Shown here in pieces: positions 42,459-56,012 of a stretch of 64,000 nucleotides of DNA. This DNA comes from Fratercula arctica (taxonomy: Eukaryota; Chordata; Aves; Charadriiformes; Alcidae). The stretch is from positions 18,739,587 to 18,803,586 of the forward strand of contig CANTUZ010000002.1 in NCBI GenBank assembly GCA_947846985.1. The letters run 5' to 3'. A program made the position numbers and the translations under genes. Below the pieces are notes generated by a model. That model searched no databases. It was not told where the DNA came from and saw nothing but the letters and a program-made list of their open reading frames with translations. Position 1 is the stretch's first letter. Each line of letters begins with the position of its first letter.

Positions 42459-42619
42459 CAATAAAAACACCTGTTTTGGTGCCACTGATAGCTTCTGTGG
42501 GGACTCCTGCGTCCTCCAGGGCTTTGTATGTGCATTCTACCAATAACTTCTGTTGCGGATCCATGCGTTCAGCTTCCATATTATTAATCCCAAACAGGTG
42601 GTTGTCAAATGAATTAAAT
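42459..42619 (-). CDS. PKS exon 3 (KS)
   Basis: 161 bp, acceptor TTTTAG|ATTTAA and donor ATTG|GTAAGA. Carries FNSFDNHLFGINNMEAERMD, PQQKLLVECTYKALEDAG and TKTGVFIG, the conserved KS MDPQQ and GVFIG motifs. Confidence 0.92.
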
Positions 42620-44139
42620 CTAAAATACACAGACCAGAAAATGGTACAATACATATACAATACTTGAAGACTCAAAGTACACATTTTTTGCAATTTCATG
42701 CAAAGCAGAGCAATAACTGCTGTTTAGGCCACAGTTCCCATTTATGAAATTCAGAAGAAAATGTTTATAGGCCAAGGATGTTTTATGTCCCACCACAAAA
42801 TATGTGTTTTTATCAATGATTCTGCATTCCAGAGTTATGAGCCCCCTCCTAGAAATTTTTATTCACTTGGTTATCCCACTAGTACCAACAGGACTCCTCA
42901 GATTATGAAAATTTGCAGAATGAAACTCCCTCTGCTGTAATGTGGTCTTAGCCAACAAGTTTTAAACACATATTGTCTTCTAAATTATTTAGGGCAATAT
43001 AGACCGATGCTTTACAATTTAAAACCAATAAGTAGAGGATCAGCTCAAATGCTTCCAAGAGATACCCCTACTTCTCTAATAATAAATTCAAAATATTTGA
43101 TGCATGCATGTGTGTGTTTATCTTTAAAATAATCTTGAAAGTAGGCCCATGCTTACAAACGACCAATCCCAGGGTTAATCTTGTATCCCAAGATCAGATT
43201 TGTATTGGCCTTCTATCCTGTCTTGATTTCAGCAGAGAATTCAATATCTAACACAGGAGTAATCACTGAAGTAATTCTGGGTCCTATGATTCAAACTCGC
43301 TAAGCATTTTTCTCCAGAGCCAGTAAGATTGCTTCTGCGCATGTAAACTTCTCCTTTGAGTAAAGGTCTACAGCCTGAGGATTTAAGGTGACTGTGGATT
43401 TAAAATAAAAGACACTTATGCTGATCTTACTGTAATTTGCTATTCTTTGCATTAGTCATAGCCCCTGTACAGCTGTACCCATATCTCTGAGATAATTTGA
43501 CATGAGACATGAGGACACAAGTGAAGGAATGCATACTGTAGTTTGCTCCTCCACATTTTCTCTTTACAGTAGTATCTTTACCTGATACTTGTACACACAT
43601 AATCCCTCAGTGTTATGGAGGAGTGACTTAGAATAACGAAAAAGTTGGGTTTTTTAAGACGTGACAGTATGAGCCCAGAGCAAAGCAAGATTATTATGAC
43701 ATCATGAATAATTCAGTTTTACAAGCAAGCATAACACTCAAATTAAGCACAAGATCCCCTTCTTGACTATCTAGCAAAACCAGACTTCCTTACTTTGTCT
43801 CTGAATTGTCACGCCTGCATGTGAACTAGAGATACTTGTCACAAGCACAGGATTGGGTCCTGAGTCCAGCAAAGCTGGCTAACCTTCAGGTTGGAGCTGG
43901 AGGAGACTTACCAGTCAATTCTTACGGCTCAGAGTCCATACTCTGACACCTTCTTCCACAGTCCATAGTACTTTAGACAGTGCGAATTGTTTGGCAGGCT
44001 GGAGCCCACTTCAGATCCAGTATACACCCCCTCAGGCATAATGCATGTGTACTTCTGTATACCCAAAATGCAGACACCCCCGTCACATGAGAGGTGACAA
44101 CTCAACACATGGTGGGTACGTACATACATGTTCAATTAT
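42620..44139 (-). other. PKS intron 2 sequence
   Basis: AT-rich intronic DNA with nothing coding recognised. Confidence 0.5.
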
Positions 44140-45335
44140 GTTATCAAAGGTCAAGGGACCTGGGAAGAGCAACGGATATCATCTATCTGGACTTCTGCAA
44201 GGCCTTTGACACAGTCCCCCACAACATCCTTCTCTCTAAGTTGCAGAAATATGGATTTTTTGGGTGGACTGTTTAGTGGATAAAGAACTGGCTGGATGGT
44301 TGCATCCAGAGGGTAGTGGTCAATGGCTCAATGTCCAGATGGAGAGGGGTGACAAGTGGTGTCCCTCAGGGAACCATACTGGCACCGGTGCTGTTCAATA
44401 TCTTCATCAATGATTTAGACAGTGGGATCAAGTGCACACTCAGCAAGTTTGCCAATGGCACCGAGCTGAGTGGTGCGGTCAATGTGCCAGAGGGATGGGA
44501 TGTCATCTAGAGGGACCTGGATGAGCCAGAGAGGTGGGCCCAAGCAAACTTTATGAAGTTCAACAAGGCCAAGTGCAAGGTCCTACACTTGGGTCGGGAC
44601 AATCTGCATTATCAATACAGGCTGGGGGATGACACGATAGAGAGCAGCCCTGCAGAAAAGGACTTGGGGGTACTTGTGGATGAAAAGCTGGACATGAGCC
44701 AACAATGTGCGCTTGCAGCCCAGAAGACCAATCGGATCTTGGGCAGCATTAAAAGAACCGTGGCCAGCAGATCCAGAGAGGTGATTCTCCCCCTCTACTC
44801 TGCTCTCGTGAGACCCCACCTGGAGTACTGTGTCCAGCTCTGAAGCCCTCAGCACAAGAAGGACATGGACCTGTTGGAGCAGGTCCAGAGGAGGGCCACG
44901 AAGGACTGAGGATCCAAGTACTGGAGCACCTCTCCTGTGAAGACAGGCTGAGAGAACTGGGGATGTTCAGCCTGGAGAAGAGAAGGCGCCGGGGAGACCT
45001 TATAGCGGCCTTCCAGTACCTGAAGGGGGCCTACAGGAAAGCTGGGGAGGGGCTGTTTGCAAGGGCATGTACCGACAGGACAAGGGGTAATGGTTTTAAA
45101 CTAGAGCAGGGTAGGTTTAGATTCGACATTAGGAAGAAGTTCTTTACAAGAAGGGTGGTGAAACACTGGAACAGGCTGCCCAGAGAGGTGGTGGAGGCCT
45201 CGTCCCTGGAGACATTCAAGGCCAGGCTTGATGAGGCTCTGAGCAACCTGATCTAGTTGAAGATGTCCCTGCTTACTGCAGGGGGGTTGGACTAGATGAT
45301 CTTTAAACGTCCCTTCCAACCCAACACATTCTATG
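44140..45335 (+). mobile_element. CR1, 5'-truncated, in PKS intron 2
   Basis: A longer, fairly well-kept CR1: [76 protein letters not shown], then a CR1 3' UTR. A few stops and frameshifts are present. The RT active-site region is degenerate. Confidence 0.9.
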
Positions 45336-45571
45336 TGTTCCCAGCCACGTACATATGTGCTTAACACAGCCTGCAACTTAATTTGCTCATCGGTGTCACA
45401 CACCAGGAATTCCTGCAGTTTGACAACTGCATGTTCATCACATGAGACAAAAGAAAGCTGCTTCCCAGGTCCCATTTATAAGCTCTCCTTGTGCCTTGCA
45501 CCCTCTGAAAGGCTGGACATGTTAATCTAAGTACAAAAAAAGTCAGGGGCACCGCATAGTAACAGACTCAC

Positions 45572-45725
45572 TCATCGAGAAGAGCAGCTCGCGTTGTACA
45601 TATTTTTCCTGGCTTGTTATCATCAGGATCATACCAATCTTTGACATTGAATCTCTCAGGGGGGATTTCTACTGTGCAGTTTTTGCCTTCCTCCAGGACT
45701 TTCCAGAAATTGTCAACTCCATCAC
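45572..45725 (-). CDS. PKS exon 2 (KS)
   Basis: 154 bp, acceptor CAACAG|GTGATG and donor GATGA|GTGAGT. Translates as GDGVDNFWKVLEEGKNCTVE, then IPPERFNVKDWYDPDDNKPG, a KS N-terminal block. Phases 1 and 2 fit the neighbours. A decayed paralogue of this exon lies at 29338-29492. Confidence 0.9.
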
Positions 45726-47916
45726 CTGTTGTACACAAGGTTTTAAAGTAGATTAAATTATGTGCTCCCCCTCCCCATGCAGACTCAGAAATGCACACGC
45801 ACTTACAAGGAACTCCCATGAATAAATCTAGGTTGCTCAAGAGGAATCACCAGAGAAAGAAATGATCATTCTTTGGTGAGAGGAAAATGGAAAGGCAAGA
45901 CGAATCCCTTCACTGCTTACCTAAAAGCAGAGGAACCGCACAAAATCCTTAACTTTCTGCTGTCCTCATTTCCCTACCATGTCACTGCATCTACTATATA
46001 CGTGCATCGTGTCCTTAATGACCACATGAGTACGATGAGGTCTTTCTGTATCTGTACAGCCCTGCTCCTCAGGCAGCTCCACTGGCAGCAAGAGATCATC
46101 TCTGGACATTAGCTCTTTGAAGACAGACTGAGCCTACAAATACTGGGAAAATGCCAGAGGCATTATCCTTTGTCCCTAATGATAGAAGGGCACCTAAATC
46201 AAACATAAAAGTATGTGTATATTCAATGCTGACAGCATCAAACACGTTGCTAGTGGATTGTGAGGGACCCTGTCCTCACTAGTTGAGATCCAGAGCTTCA
46301 GCTCCAGGCACTGAGGATAAGTCTGGGCTGCCTTCTTAGCCCTGAAACCAATGAACATGGCATCCATACAGTGGCCCACATTTCTCCTTCTCCCAGCTTC
46401 CACTTCACCCAAGATATGTACTGGCTGCACCCCCAACTCACTCTGCAAACAGTCCCTTGCTAACCCATGCCGTGCCATGCCCCAGCACTGACCAGGAGAG
46501 CTCTAACTGACACGGGGCTGGGGACCCTCCTAGCAGTCAGCAACAGTGACCACAGGACAGCATTCCCCCCTAATCCCTCCCATGGTTGAGTACGTCATCA
46601 TAGACACAGCCTCAGACACCAGCCACACACGGGGTACTTCATCAGTTCCCATCACTCAACGGTTCTTTTGAGGCAAGGTCAGAAACGCAGTTCTGAGCAT
46701 GCACAGTGCAGCATCAGACACGTGTTCGCTTACTGCATGGCAAGGTAATTAAGCACAACATTTCTGAAGAGAGTCCCTTTACTGGCATGTCTGGACCAAC
46801 AAATGGCTTGCACCAAATTGGTATTTAATGCTCGGGCAAGAGACTGCTGCTGCGTATTTACTAGCACTTTACCAGATTCAGAACCATTCATGTTTGCTCA
46901 CAGTTAGCTATGGGCCATATAGTTATCACTGTGCCACATTGATACATTAGATATACACCTATTGAGTCTTGTACAAAATGAAGCCAGAAACTGAAATGTG
47001 GTGAGGGCAAGACAGAAAACAAAGAAGGGAGAGACTAGCGTGGTCACCTTTAGGGCTGAATGCTGACTTGCAAGAACAGGACTGTATGCCACTCCCTGGA
47101 TTATTTCTAGATTTTTAAAATCTGCATCTATCTAATGTAAAGAGCATGGAGAGGTTGACAGCAGCAGCCAGAACCTAGAGATCTCTCACAGCGATCTGAA
47201 CTTCTCCATCCATCTAATTTCAGTCAAGCATCTAGACTCAGAATATAAAGTCAGCTGTCACTGTCATAAGGCCTGATTGTCAATAAGATTGTAAATATGA
47301 GATTACTGTAATACAGGCTGCTGTCTTTTACTATGGTAGGTAATACTAGTTCTTTACTGAAGCTTCCCATCTCGTACAAGAGGCAGTATTTAGGTTTGTG
47401 TTTGTAAGAGGCAGAATTGGACTAGAGACAGAGGTGTATTTACCTAGCTCTGCTCTCTTCTAGCACCTTTCAAAGTGAATACTGTAATAAAGGAGGAAGC
47501 TTTCTTTTACTAACACCCAACCTATTTATACTACAGGCAGAGCTGGTGATATTGGCAGGCCCTCGATCTGTCCTGTCCCTGTGGATGCACAGTCCTGCAA
47601 CAACGCACAGCCATCCATCCAGCGCACGTGCAGACAGCTCAAACCACTCCACGCCCATCCAGTTCATGTGTATGAGTTTCACATGCGCAGCTCAATGCCC
47701 TGCCCGCAACTGCAGGTCTCTCTGTCAGCAGACAGATTTGAACCAAGTAGTTTCCACCACAGTGTGACCTTTTCAAAAGACCCTGCAAGTAGCAAAGCAA
47801 TGAATTCTACAAAAGTGAGGGTGGAACATGTTGTTTTCCTCCATTTCAACATTAATAAATGACTGTGCTTTTCAATGTTCACTCGGCAGCCTGCTTTGCT
47901 TTTACCCAAAACTTAC
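45726..47916 (-). other. PKS intron 1 (remainder)
   Basis: Single-copy-looking intronic DNA. No repeat, RNA gene or extra exon recognised. Confidence 0.5.
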
Positions 47917-47977
47917 CTCCAGGAAAGTTGCATCCTATTCCCACAATAGCGATTTCATCTGCAGTCTCGATCTCCAT
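47917..47977 (-). CDS. PKS exon 1 (coding start, KS N-terminus)
   Basis: ATG at 47977 gives MEIETADEIAIVGIGCNFPG, the standard KS beginning, and ends at the donor GGAG|GTAAGT. The frame is also open just upstream, and an AG at about 47987-47988 could be an acceptor, so a preceding exon is possible. Confidence 0.85.
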
Positions 47978-49906
47978 CTCCTGGGCTGTACAATACAGGT
48001 ATAAGTGTCAGCCAGTTCAAACAATTATGCACTTAGTGTTAAATAAATACTAGGTTAAAAGTTGAACTTCCCACAAACGCACATACTTGCTAAAAGCTTG
48101 ATTAATCTTGAATGATCTCCTTTTGGTTGTGATGAGAAATGACATTCCTCACAGGTGACCAGAGCTGCATGGTATTTTTCTTGTTGTCTCTACTTTTAGA
48201 GGAAAATCTCTGACTATTCCCCAGACTCCCTCATTCCCAAACACTGCCTTTTTTTTTTTTCTGTTAACCTCTGCTACTCCTGCCACCAGCTGATCTGCTC
48301 TTGAGCCTCTCCCTAGATCAGTCCTGCTTCACTTCTCACATACAGAAGTGAATTGTACATTGACCAAGGCACACTTTCAGCCCTATCTTCTCTATCCATA
48401 AAGCAGATCTCCCAAACAGACTCTGCAAATTACCTCTTAAAATCAGACCGTGTAAACAGGCAACAGACAATCAAGTAGCTGAAAGAACAAAAGATGCATC
48501 TTCCACACACTGGAAAAGTGCCTGGAAAGAAAAACCTTATTCAGAGTTCTGCTTTGCTGGATCCCAAGCCTGCTTAGCTTTTCTCTAAATCAGCTCCATC
48601 TATAGTCAGAGATTAACCCTCACAAACCATGCTCAAAGCCACCAGAAGCTGCAGGATCTCTGTCTTCCTGACAGTGCGCAGTCTCCAGGCAGCCCCACTA
48701 CAGCCATACAAATAACTGGCCATTCACCTCATTTGCAGCTTCCCAGGGAAAGTTTTTTGTTGAAGCAACTCAAAATAAAGTGTGGTTTTTTTCAACAACT
48801 TGGATGTCAAAGAAAAAAAATTGTTTGAGATGAAATTAAATACCTCAGTATAAAATTTAAAGCTGGGTTTTTTTTTCCTTAATTCTGGGAAGGGAAATTG
48901 TGAGATAAAAATCAGTTCAATTCAATTAATTAGAACTCATTAGGATGCCCACCTCAGAACCCTTCAGTCCTCTTGGACTTGCTTCAGCCCACAAAGAGGA
49001 GAAGATTCATGTTGAAATGGATTTTTGGGGGTTCTTGGCACTGGTGACAGATTCTCATCTCAGTGATACCACAGTAGGTCCCAAAGAGCCCATCTCAGTT
49101 ATTGACTCCTGGCAGTTAAGCAGAGATGACGCTGTTTTGCAGCCCCACACATCATTCATAGTTACCATTTCTTGGAGGCTTGCTTTGAAACGTGAAATTA
49201 AAAACAACTGCTCAGAGTCACACTTTGAAAAATTTACTTCTTGGTTACATTAACTAAGACAGAGAAAATTAACTGGGCATCTAGCAAAAATAAGGAGACT
49301 AGAATCTGGCTTTCTACAAGTAAAGTCTATTTCACCAATAATACAAATTCTAAAATGCTATGAAAATAGTTTTCTTTTACTTCTTTCAAAATTGTCTACG
49401 ATTTCTATGTTTTCTTCTATTTCATATTTTAATTTCATTGCTAACCTAAAACTGCAAAACCCAACATAGATACTCGTATCACAAAGGTACTTTAAAGCAT
49501 TGTTAGCACTTAAATAGCATATAAGAGAAAAATAAGGACATTCCCATTTTAACATAACAGATGTCTTTGGCATCTATAGAGTTACCAGGTGAGCTATGTA
49601 ACTCTTACCTTATATCATCCCAGTAGGGTGTACTAATAGGCTGAGTCTTTGGAAGTCATTTATATAGGGTTCTGTGACGTTTCTTATTCACATCATACGC
49701 ATGCTAAAATGTGGTGAAAATGTTAACGCCTTTCAAAGGGAAAAAAGCAAATGAGTCATGTGATTAGCCTATGGCCCCGACTAAAGTTCAAAACTACTTC
49801 CCTGAAGTAGTAAATTCTTGATGTAATCAGGCCTTACAGCAGGACAAGAGTAAAATCTCTGTCTTATCTAATTTCTTACAGTTAGCAAAACAATAAATTG
49901 GAGATA
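47978..49906. other. Upstream region of the PKS
   Basis: AT-rich, with short T and A runs (about 48250, 48870). No CpG island comparable to that of the PTCHD3-like gene, and no clear promoter was recognised. A non-coding first exon could lie here. Confidence 0.4.
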
Positions 49907-52630
49907 TCATAGAATCATTTATGTCGGAAAAGACTTCTACAGTCATCAAGTCCAACTGCAAACCCAACAATGCCAAGCCCACCACTAAACCACGTCCCTC
50001 AGCACCACATCTATGCATCTTAAATACGTCCAGGAATGACGACTCAACCACTTCCCTGGGCAGCCTGTCCCAATGCTGGACAACCCTTTCAGTGAAGAAA
50101 TTTTTCCTCATATGCAATCTAAACCTCCCCTGGCACAACTTGAGGCTGTTTCCTCTACTCATAGAAACATAGAACCATATTGCTTGTTACTTGGGAGAAG
50201 AGACCAACCCCACCTTGCTACAACCTCCTTTCAGGTAGTTGTAGAGAGCAATAAGGGCTCCCCTCAGCCTTCTTTTCTCCAGGCTAAACAACCCCAGTTC
50301 CCTCAGCTGCTCCTGATAAGACATTAAGACTTGTGCTCTAGACAACTCACCAGCTTTGTTGCTCTTCTCTGGATGTGCTCCAGCACCTCAACGTCTTTCT
50401 TGTAGTGAGGGGTCCAAAACTGCACACAGTATTCGAGGTGCAGCCTCACCAGGGCCGAGTATGGGGGGACGATCACTTCCCTAGTCCTGCTGGCCACACT
50501 ATTCCTGATACAAGCCAGGATGCTGTTGGTTTTCTTGGCCACCTGGGCACACTGCTGCGTGTTCAGCCAGCTGTTGACCAATACCCTTAGGTCCTTTTCT
50601 GCCAGGCAGCTTTCCAGACACTCTTCCCTGAGCCTGTAGGGCTGCATGGGGTTGTTGTGACCCAAGTGCAGGACCCGGCACTTGGCCTTGTTGAACCTCA
50701 TACCATTGGCCTCTGCCCATTGATCCGTCCTGTCCAGGTCCCTCTGTAGAGCCTTCCTACCCTCAAGCAGATCAACACTGCCACCGAACTTGGTGTCGAC
50801 TGCAAACTGAGTGAGGGTGCACTCAATCCCCTTGTCCAGATCACTGATAAAGATATTAAACAGAACCAGCTGCAATACTGAGCCCTGGAGAGCACCACTT
50901 GTGACCGGCTGCCAACTGGATTTAACTCCATTCACCGTGGAGTGCCGTGGGATGGCAGTCAAGATGATCTGCTCCATAACCTTCCCCAGCACTGGGATCA
51001 GACTGACAGGCCTGTAATTCCCCAGATCTTCCTTCCAGCCCTTCTTGTAGATGGGCATCACATTTACTAACCTCCAGTCAACTGGGGCCTTCCCAGTTAC
51101 CCAGGACTGGTGATAAATGATGGAAAGTGGCTTGGTGAGCACTTCCACCGGCTTCCTCAGTACCCTTGGGCGGATCCCACCTGGCTCCATAGACTTGTCT
51201 GTGTCTAAGTGGTGTAACAAGTTGCTAACCATTTCCCCTTGGATCATGGGGGCTTCATTCTGCTTGCTCACCATCCCTCTCTTCCAGTTTAGGAGGCTGG
51301 GTACCCAGAGAACAACTGGTTTTACTATTAAAGGCTGAGGCAAAGGTGGCACTAAGTACCTCACCCTTTTCCTCATCCCTTGTCACTATGTTTCCCCCCC
51401 ACATGCAATAAAGGATGGAGATTCTCCTTAGCACTCTCCTTAGTGCTCCTTTTGTTGCTAATGTATTTATAAAACATTTTTATTATCTTTTACGGCAGTA
51501 GCTGGTTTCAGTTCTAGGTGGGCTTTGGCCCTTCTAATTTTCTCCCTGCATAACGTCATGACATCCTTGTAGTCCTCCTGAGTTGCCTGTCTCTTCTTCC
51601 AAAACTCTCCTTTTTTTCCTGAGTTCCAGACAAAGCTCTCTGTTCAGCCAGACCAGTCTTCTTCCCTGTCGGCTCGTTTTTTGGCACATGGGGAAGGCCT
51701 GCTCCTGCGCTTTTAAGATTTCCTTCTTGAAGAATGTCCAGCCTGGGCTGCCTCCCAACAGACTCTGTAAACCAGTCTCCTGAACAGGCCAAAGTCTGAC
51801 CTCTGGAAGTCCAAGGTGGCAGTTCTGCTGAACCCCCTTCTTACTACTCTAAGAATCAAAACCCCTATCATTTTGTGGTCACTATGCCCAAGACAGCTTG
51901 CAACTGTCACATCACCCACCAGTCCTTCTCTGTTCACAAATAATAGGTCCAGCAGGCTGCTTTCCCTCGTTAGCTCACTCACCAGCTGTGTCATGAAGTT
52001 ATCATCCATACACTCCAGTAACCTCCTAGACTGTTTCCTCTATGTTGTGTTGTATTTCCAGCAGACACCCGGTAAGTTGAAGTCCCCCACGAGAACAAGG
52101 GCTAGCGACTGTGAGAGTTCTCCCAGCTGCTTATAGAATATTTCATCTGCCTCTTCATCCTGTTTGGGTGGTCTATAACAGAATCCCACCATGATATCTG
52201 CCTTGTTGGCCTTCTCCCTGACTCTTACCCATAAACGCTCAACCCTATCATCACCATCATTAAGCTCTAAACAATCGAACCACTCCCTAACATATAGGGC
52301 TGCCCACTGCCTCTCCTTCTTTGAATATCCCTTCTGAAGAGTTTATAGCCATCCTTTGCAGCACTCCAGTTGTGCAGGTCATCCCACTATGTTTCCATGA
52401 TGGCAACTATTTAATAGTTTTCCTGCTGCACAACAGTTCCATCTCCTCCTGTTTGTTGCCCATGCTGCATGCATTGGTGTAGAGGCACTTCAGTTAGGGG
52501 TATTTATCCCATCACCTTTTTGGGAGGAGAAACCCTAATTCCTATGTGACCATTTTCATGTGATTCTGTGGTTTTTAACACATCAATAACCCTTGTGTCT
52601 TTGCTGCCACAAGGATCTCCATCCCCTACC
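49907..52630 (-). mobile_element. Long CR1 (reversed) with endonuclease and RT remnants
   Basis: Starts at the tail complement atcatagaatcatttatgtc. A 350-codon minus-strand open frame (50324-51376) is CR1 [20 protein letters not shown], [36 protein letters not shown]. Further upstream (to about 52540) it encodes the APE-type endonuclease end (ESSLLDLLFVNREGLVGDVT, CLGHSDHKM). The RT active-site box is not intact. Nearly full length in ORF2 but dead. Confidence 0.9.
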
Positions 52631-52892
52631 TCCCCTGAGACAGCAGACTGAAGGACCTCGCTAACACACCATCCTTCCAACATCTCCCACTGTGCCTAGC
52701 ATTTAGCGCAGGTTGGATCCTGGTGATTCCCTTTTCCGTGCACAGGTGTTCTGAGGAAGGTACATCAGTTCTGAATATCTCTGTGGGAGACAGGTAACTA
52801 ACTTCTTGAAACCAAAGTTTTTTAATGAATTTGAATCCTAACCGATAGCTTCTCACATGTTCTGTTGTTTCCTTTAATGGATTTATATTGTG
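52631..52892. other. Unassigned sequence between a CR1 and an LTR
   Basis: May be the diverged 5' end of the preceding CR1. Not recognised with confidence. Confidence 0.35.
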
Positions 52893-53646
52893 TGTCCTGG
52901 TTTGAGGTAAAACAGAACCAATTTTCTGTTTTGTAATTTTACTTTTTAGCTGGGCCTCTTCTAACTGACTAAACTCTGAAATTAACAGCATATTGTTCAG
53001 AAACTGTTCACTCTCAGAGTGATAAATCCTGATTATACCGAGTAATGGTATGCACAGAGGCTCTTGCTTATACTTATTGCTATAATAACCAAGGTCAGCT
53101 AACTTCATTATTTGCCCCGTTGGAGGGTCAAAAGTGGAAAAGCATAGAGGGGTCACACCCCCAGGAAGGAGCAGACAGGACAGGTGACCCAAAACTGACC
53201 AACAGGGTATTCCATCCCATCTGCATCATGCTTGGTATAAAAGCTAAGCGATCAAAAGGTCAAGTCTCTTTCTTCAATCGCCAACATCCAAGGAGGACCC
53301 TGTGTGTTCGTCTGCCTTTGATCCCGATCCAAGCATTCCTGACTCCAGATCTGGAATTCAGCTCCTGTCTGTCGCTGACTCCAGTCTGGGACTTACGCTG
53401 TGCCTGCTGGTGATGCAATCGTCATCCTGGGAGATGGACACGGTTTTCTAGATATTGTATACTTTTTAAAAATTTTATTTTACAATTATTTATTATTTTA
53501 TTATTTATCAATATTTTCATTAAAGTACTTTAGTTATGTTTCTAAAATTGTAAATCTCCTTATCTCTTCCTCTCCTCTCTTTGGAGAGGTGGGGGTGGGA
53601 GGGCCATCCATCATTCTGATTGGCCAATCCGGCCAAAACCATGACA
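52893..53646 (+). mobile_element. Solo LTR of an endogenous retrovirus
   Basis: Starts TGTCCTGGTTTGAGG and ends AAAACCATGACA (TG...CA). It contains a TATA box (tataaaag, 53236-53243), a polyadenylation hexamer ATTAAA (53519-53524) and an AT-rich 3' part, so it is in plus orientation. About 754 bp. No target duplication or internal retroviral sequence was seen beside it. Confidence 0.78.
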
Positions 53647-54805
53647 TCCTGTTAGAGTAAAAGCTCTTCACATAGGAGGAATCTGTCCTTGGAGAAAAGG
53701 ACTGATCTATTTGATGTCACATAGACAATGGATGAATTCTTGTCAAAGACTTATCCAGCTGGAAAAGATCTCCACTCTTAACTGGAGATAACTCCAGAGA
53801 AAAATAGACCTGTGTCTGGGAATAAACTACAGTGATACACCCACCCCCTAGCCAGACACCAAGAAGACTTCTAGGATAACCTGGCAGTGGATGAAGTTGT
53901 GGATGATCCACTGACATTGCAGCAGACATGAAAAGATAGTGTGTGGTTAAAGACTTTCTCTGTAAAAAACAGCCATAAAGCGTTACTGACTTTTTGAAGC
54001 TCAACAAGGCAGAAAATAAAAATTGAGCACTTGTTATGGCTCTAGGAATTCACGTGTTCACAGGGATTTGCTGAAGTTTCTTTCTGGTCCCTCAGGAGCT
54101 GGAGACAAGCTCTGGTAATGATAAGGAGGTAGGAAATGGCCTGGTGGCAGGAGCTACCCAGTCAGGGTACCCAGTACATTTTTGAATTTGCATAGCTGAC
54201 AAATACAAATTGAAAGCACCTCACAAGGACTGTGACAAAATGCAGATGTGATTTCATCGTATGCATGCAAGGCACTGCCAGTGTCTTTGCCGTGAAATGC
54301 CCAGGGACATTTCAATGGAATGAAATTACTGTTCGGAAATATTGCCACATAGGTAAGTATTCGCAATACCACATTTCTTTTTGTTTCCCAATGCTAATGA
54401 AATGGTGACAAGCAAAGCAGATACATACCGGGCATGCCAAGAAGAGAGCTGAGAGGGATAGATGGTGCTATTCCTGCTTCTTGATAAGACCTGTGGGGAC
54501 TCAGAAATACAATCAATTCATTTCTAATCTCAATGGCCTCATCTCGAGATTGTGTCAGAATGTGCTAACACAGGTACATTGTCCGCTTTTTCAGTTTGCC
54601 ACCTCAGCCTCCATTTCCCTCTACTTAGAACAGGATCTGTCTCCTGCCTGTCCCTTTTTGCTCACAAACTTTGTTGAGAACAATTATTTATTTTTGAAGG
54701 TCTGGCTGTCCTCAGTAATGCAGAGACAAGCATCTTCTCGTCTGTCTCCGTATTCCTGTGTCTTCCAAACATTTGCTGAGACTGGAAGCGATTAAAACAG
54801 TTTGT

Positions 54806-55030
54806 AGAATCACAGAATATCCTGGGTTTGAAAGGCCCTCTGGCACTTATCTCATCTGAGCCCCCCTCAGAGAAGGGCTGGCGTGGGTGTTAGGCCAGGC
54901 TGCTCAGGGCTTTGTCCCGCTGAGTTTGGACTACTCCAAGGATGGGCACTCCAGAGCCCCTGGGCAACCTTTTCCAGTGTTTGACTACCTTCCTTGTGAT
55001 TTTTTCCCCCTCATAACTGGCAAGGTTTTG
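54806..55030 (-). mobile_element. CR1 3'-end fragment (reversed), copy B
   Basis: Counterpart of the fragment at 11718-11935, practically identical by eye. Confidence 0.8.
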
Positions 55031-55979
55031 GTAGCGGGGCTGCAGGGCGGCCTCTGAGGAGAGGGCCAGAGGCTGCCCCAGAACCAGTCACAGCCGGTTT
55101 CCAGCCGGCTCCAAGGGACCCACCGCAGGGCAGGGCTGGAGCCCATCCTCGGGGAGTCTGTGGCACCTCTGTGAAAATGTCCTAAAGTAAGGGTGGTAAA
55201 CACCGAGCAAAAGGAGAAACAAGGCCAGAGTCAGGAGAAGCAGGAAAAAAAGGCAGGTCTGGGAGCAGGAAGGAGGAAAGGAGAGAAGCCCACGGGCTGG
55301 GCAAGGGGCTGGAGCCAAGGGGGCTGCTTGAGCAGGAGCTGGGAGGTGCAGCCCGAAGGGGCTTGCCTGCAGGTGAAGGAACCACCATGCAGGAGCTGGC
55401 CCCAGTCTCCTGCGCTGCCCACCACCTCACCAACGGGGCCGAGCATGATGGTAGCGAGGGGACTCAAGAGCAAAAAGGACAGGGGAAAGAGGTGTCTGGA
55501 GGGAAGCAGGGGTGTTTTTCCTAAGGGTTGGTGGGTTGTTTTCAGTCTTCTTTGATCCCAGAATCACTAATCAATAGATTGTTAACTGACAAACATTCAT
55601 GGAAATTCCCTGAATGGGTAAACAGTTTTTTGCCAATCTTACCGGAATTTCTCTTGATACAACATGTGACTCTTGGTCCTTACCCTGTCCCAGGACAAGG
55701 ATATTTGCACTTTCAAATTCTCAGAGCAGAGATGGCTTATTTCTGTCCCTCTCTTTGGAACGCCAGGACAGAAGGGGCATTTCTGTACCCTGGCTGCCAA
55801 TTGTGTGAGATGCACTGGACCCTGGAATAAAAGAGGTTGACATCAAGAAGTCTTTTATCCCATTCCTTCTACCATAATGCAAGCATCAGGTATGCCTGTT
55901 ACCATTTCTGAAGGAAATTTGACTAACCTGTTCTTTACAGTGCCACCATAGTACCCACAGACAATGACAGGGAAGTTGT

Positions 55980-56012
55980 CTCCTGTCCTGTCCTGTCCTG
56001 TCCTGTCCTTTC
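55980..56012. repeat. Short (TCCTG)n repeat, copy B
   Basis: About six units at the position where copy A has the long 14400-14535 array. Confidence 0.9.

Larger units (their letters stand above)
36654..47977 (-). pseudogene. Animal FAS-like polyketide synthase, internally deleted and CR1-interrupted
   Basis: Five exons (47917-47977, 45572-45725, 42459-42619, 40187-40390, 40083 to about 37412) join in consistent phases, and the ACP end lies beyond a CR1 at 36654-36896. The order is ketosynthase N-terminal half with nucleophile DTACSS (Cys177), then the end of a DH-like domain (CGCFMDKHGFILAELKRVAF-type), a degenerate ER-like region, a ketoreductase with GGLTGLG and SSVAS/YAAAN, then ACP with LGMDSMLAM. 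Missing are the KS C-terminal half (both catalytic histidines), the acyltransferase and most of DH; intact relatives are about 2000 residues. Family role: cytosolic iterative polyketide synthesis, as for the budgerigar yellow-pigment PKS. With AT absent and ACP split it is unlikely to work. Long open frames suggest recent loss. A misassembly could explain the deletion but not easily the CR1. Confidence 0.85.

Noticed and set aside
50324..51376. 350-codon minus-strand open frame
   Set aside because: It is the reverse transcriptase of a reversed CR1 element with a degenerate active site, not a host gene.
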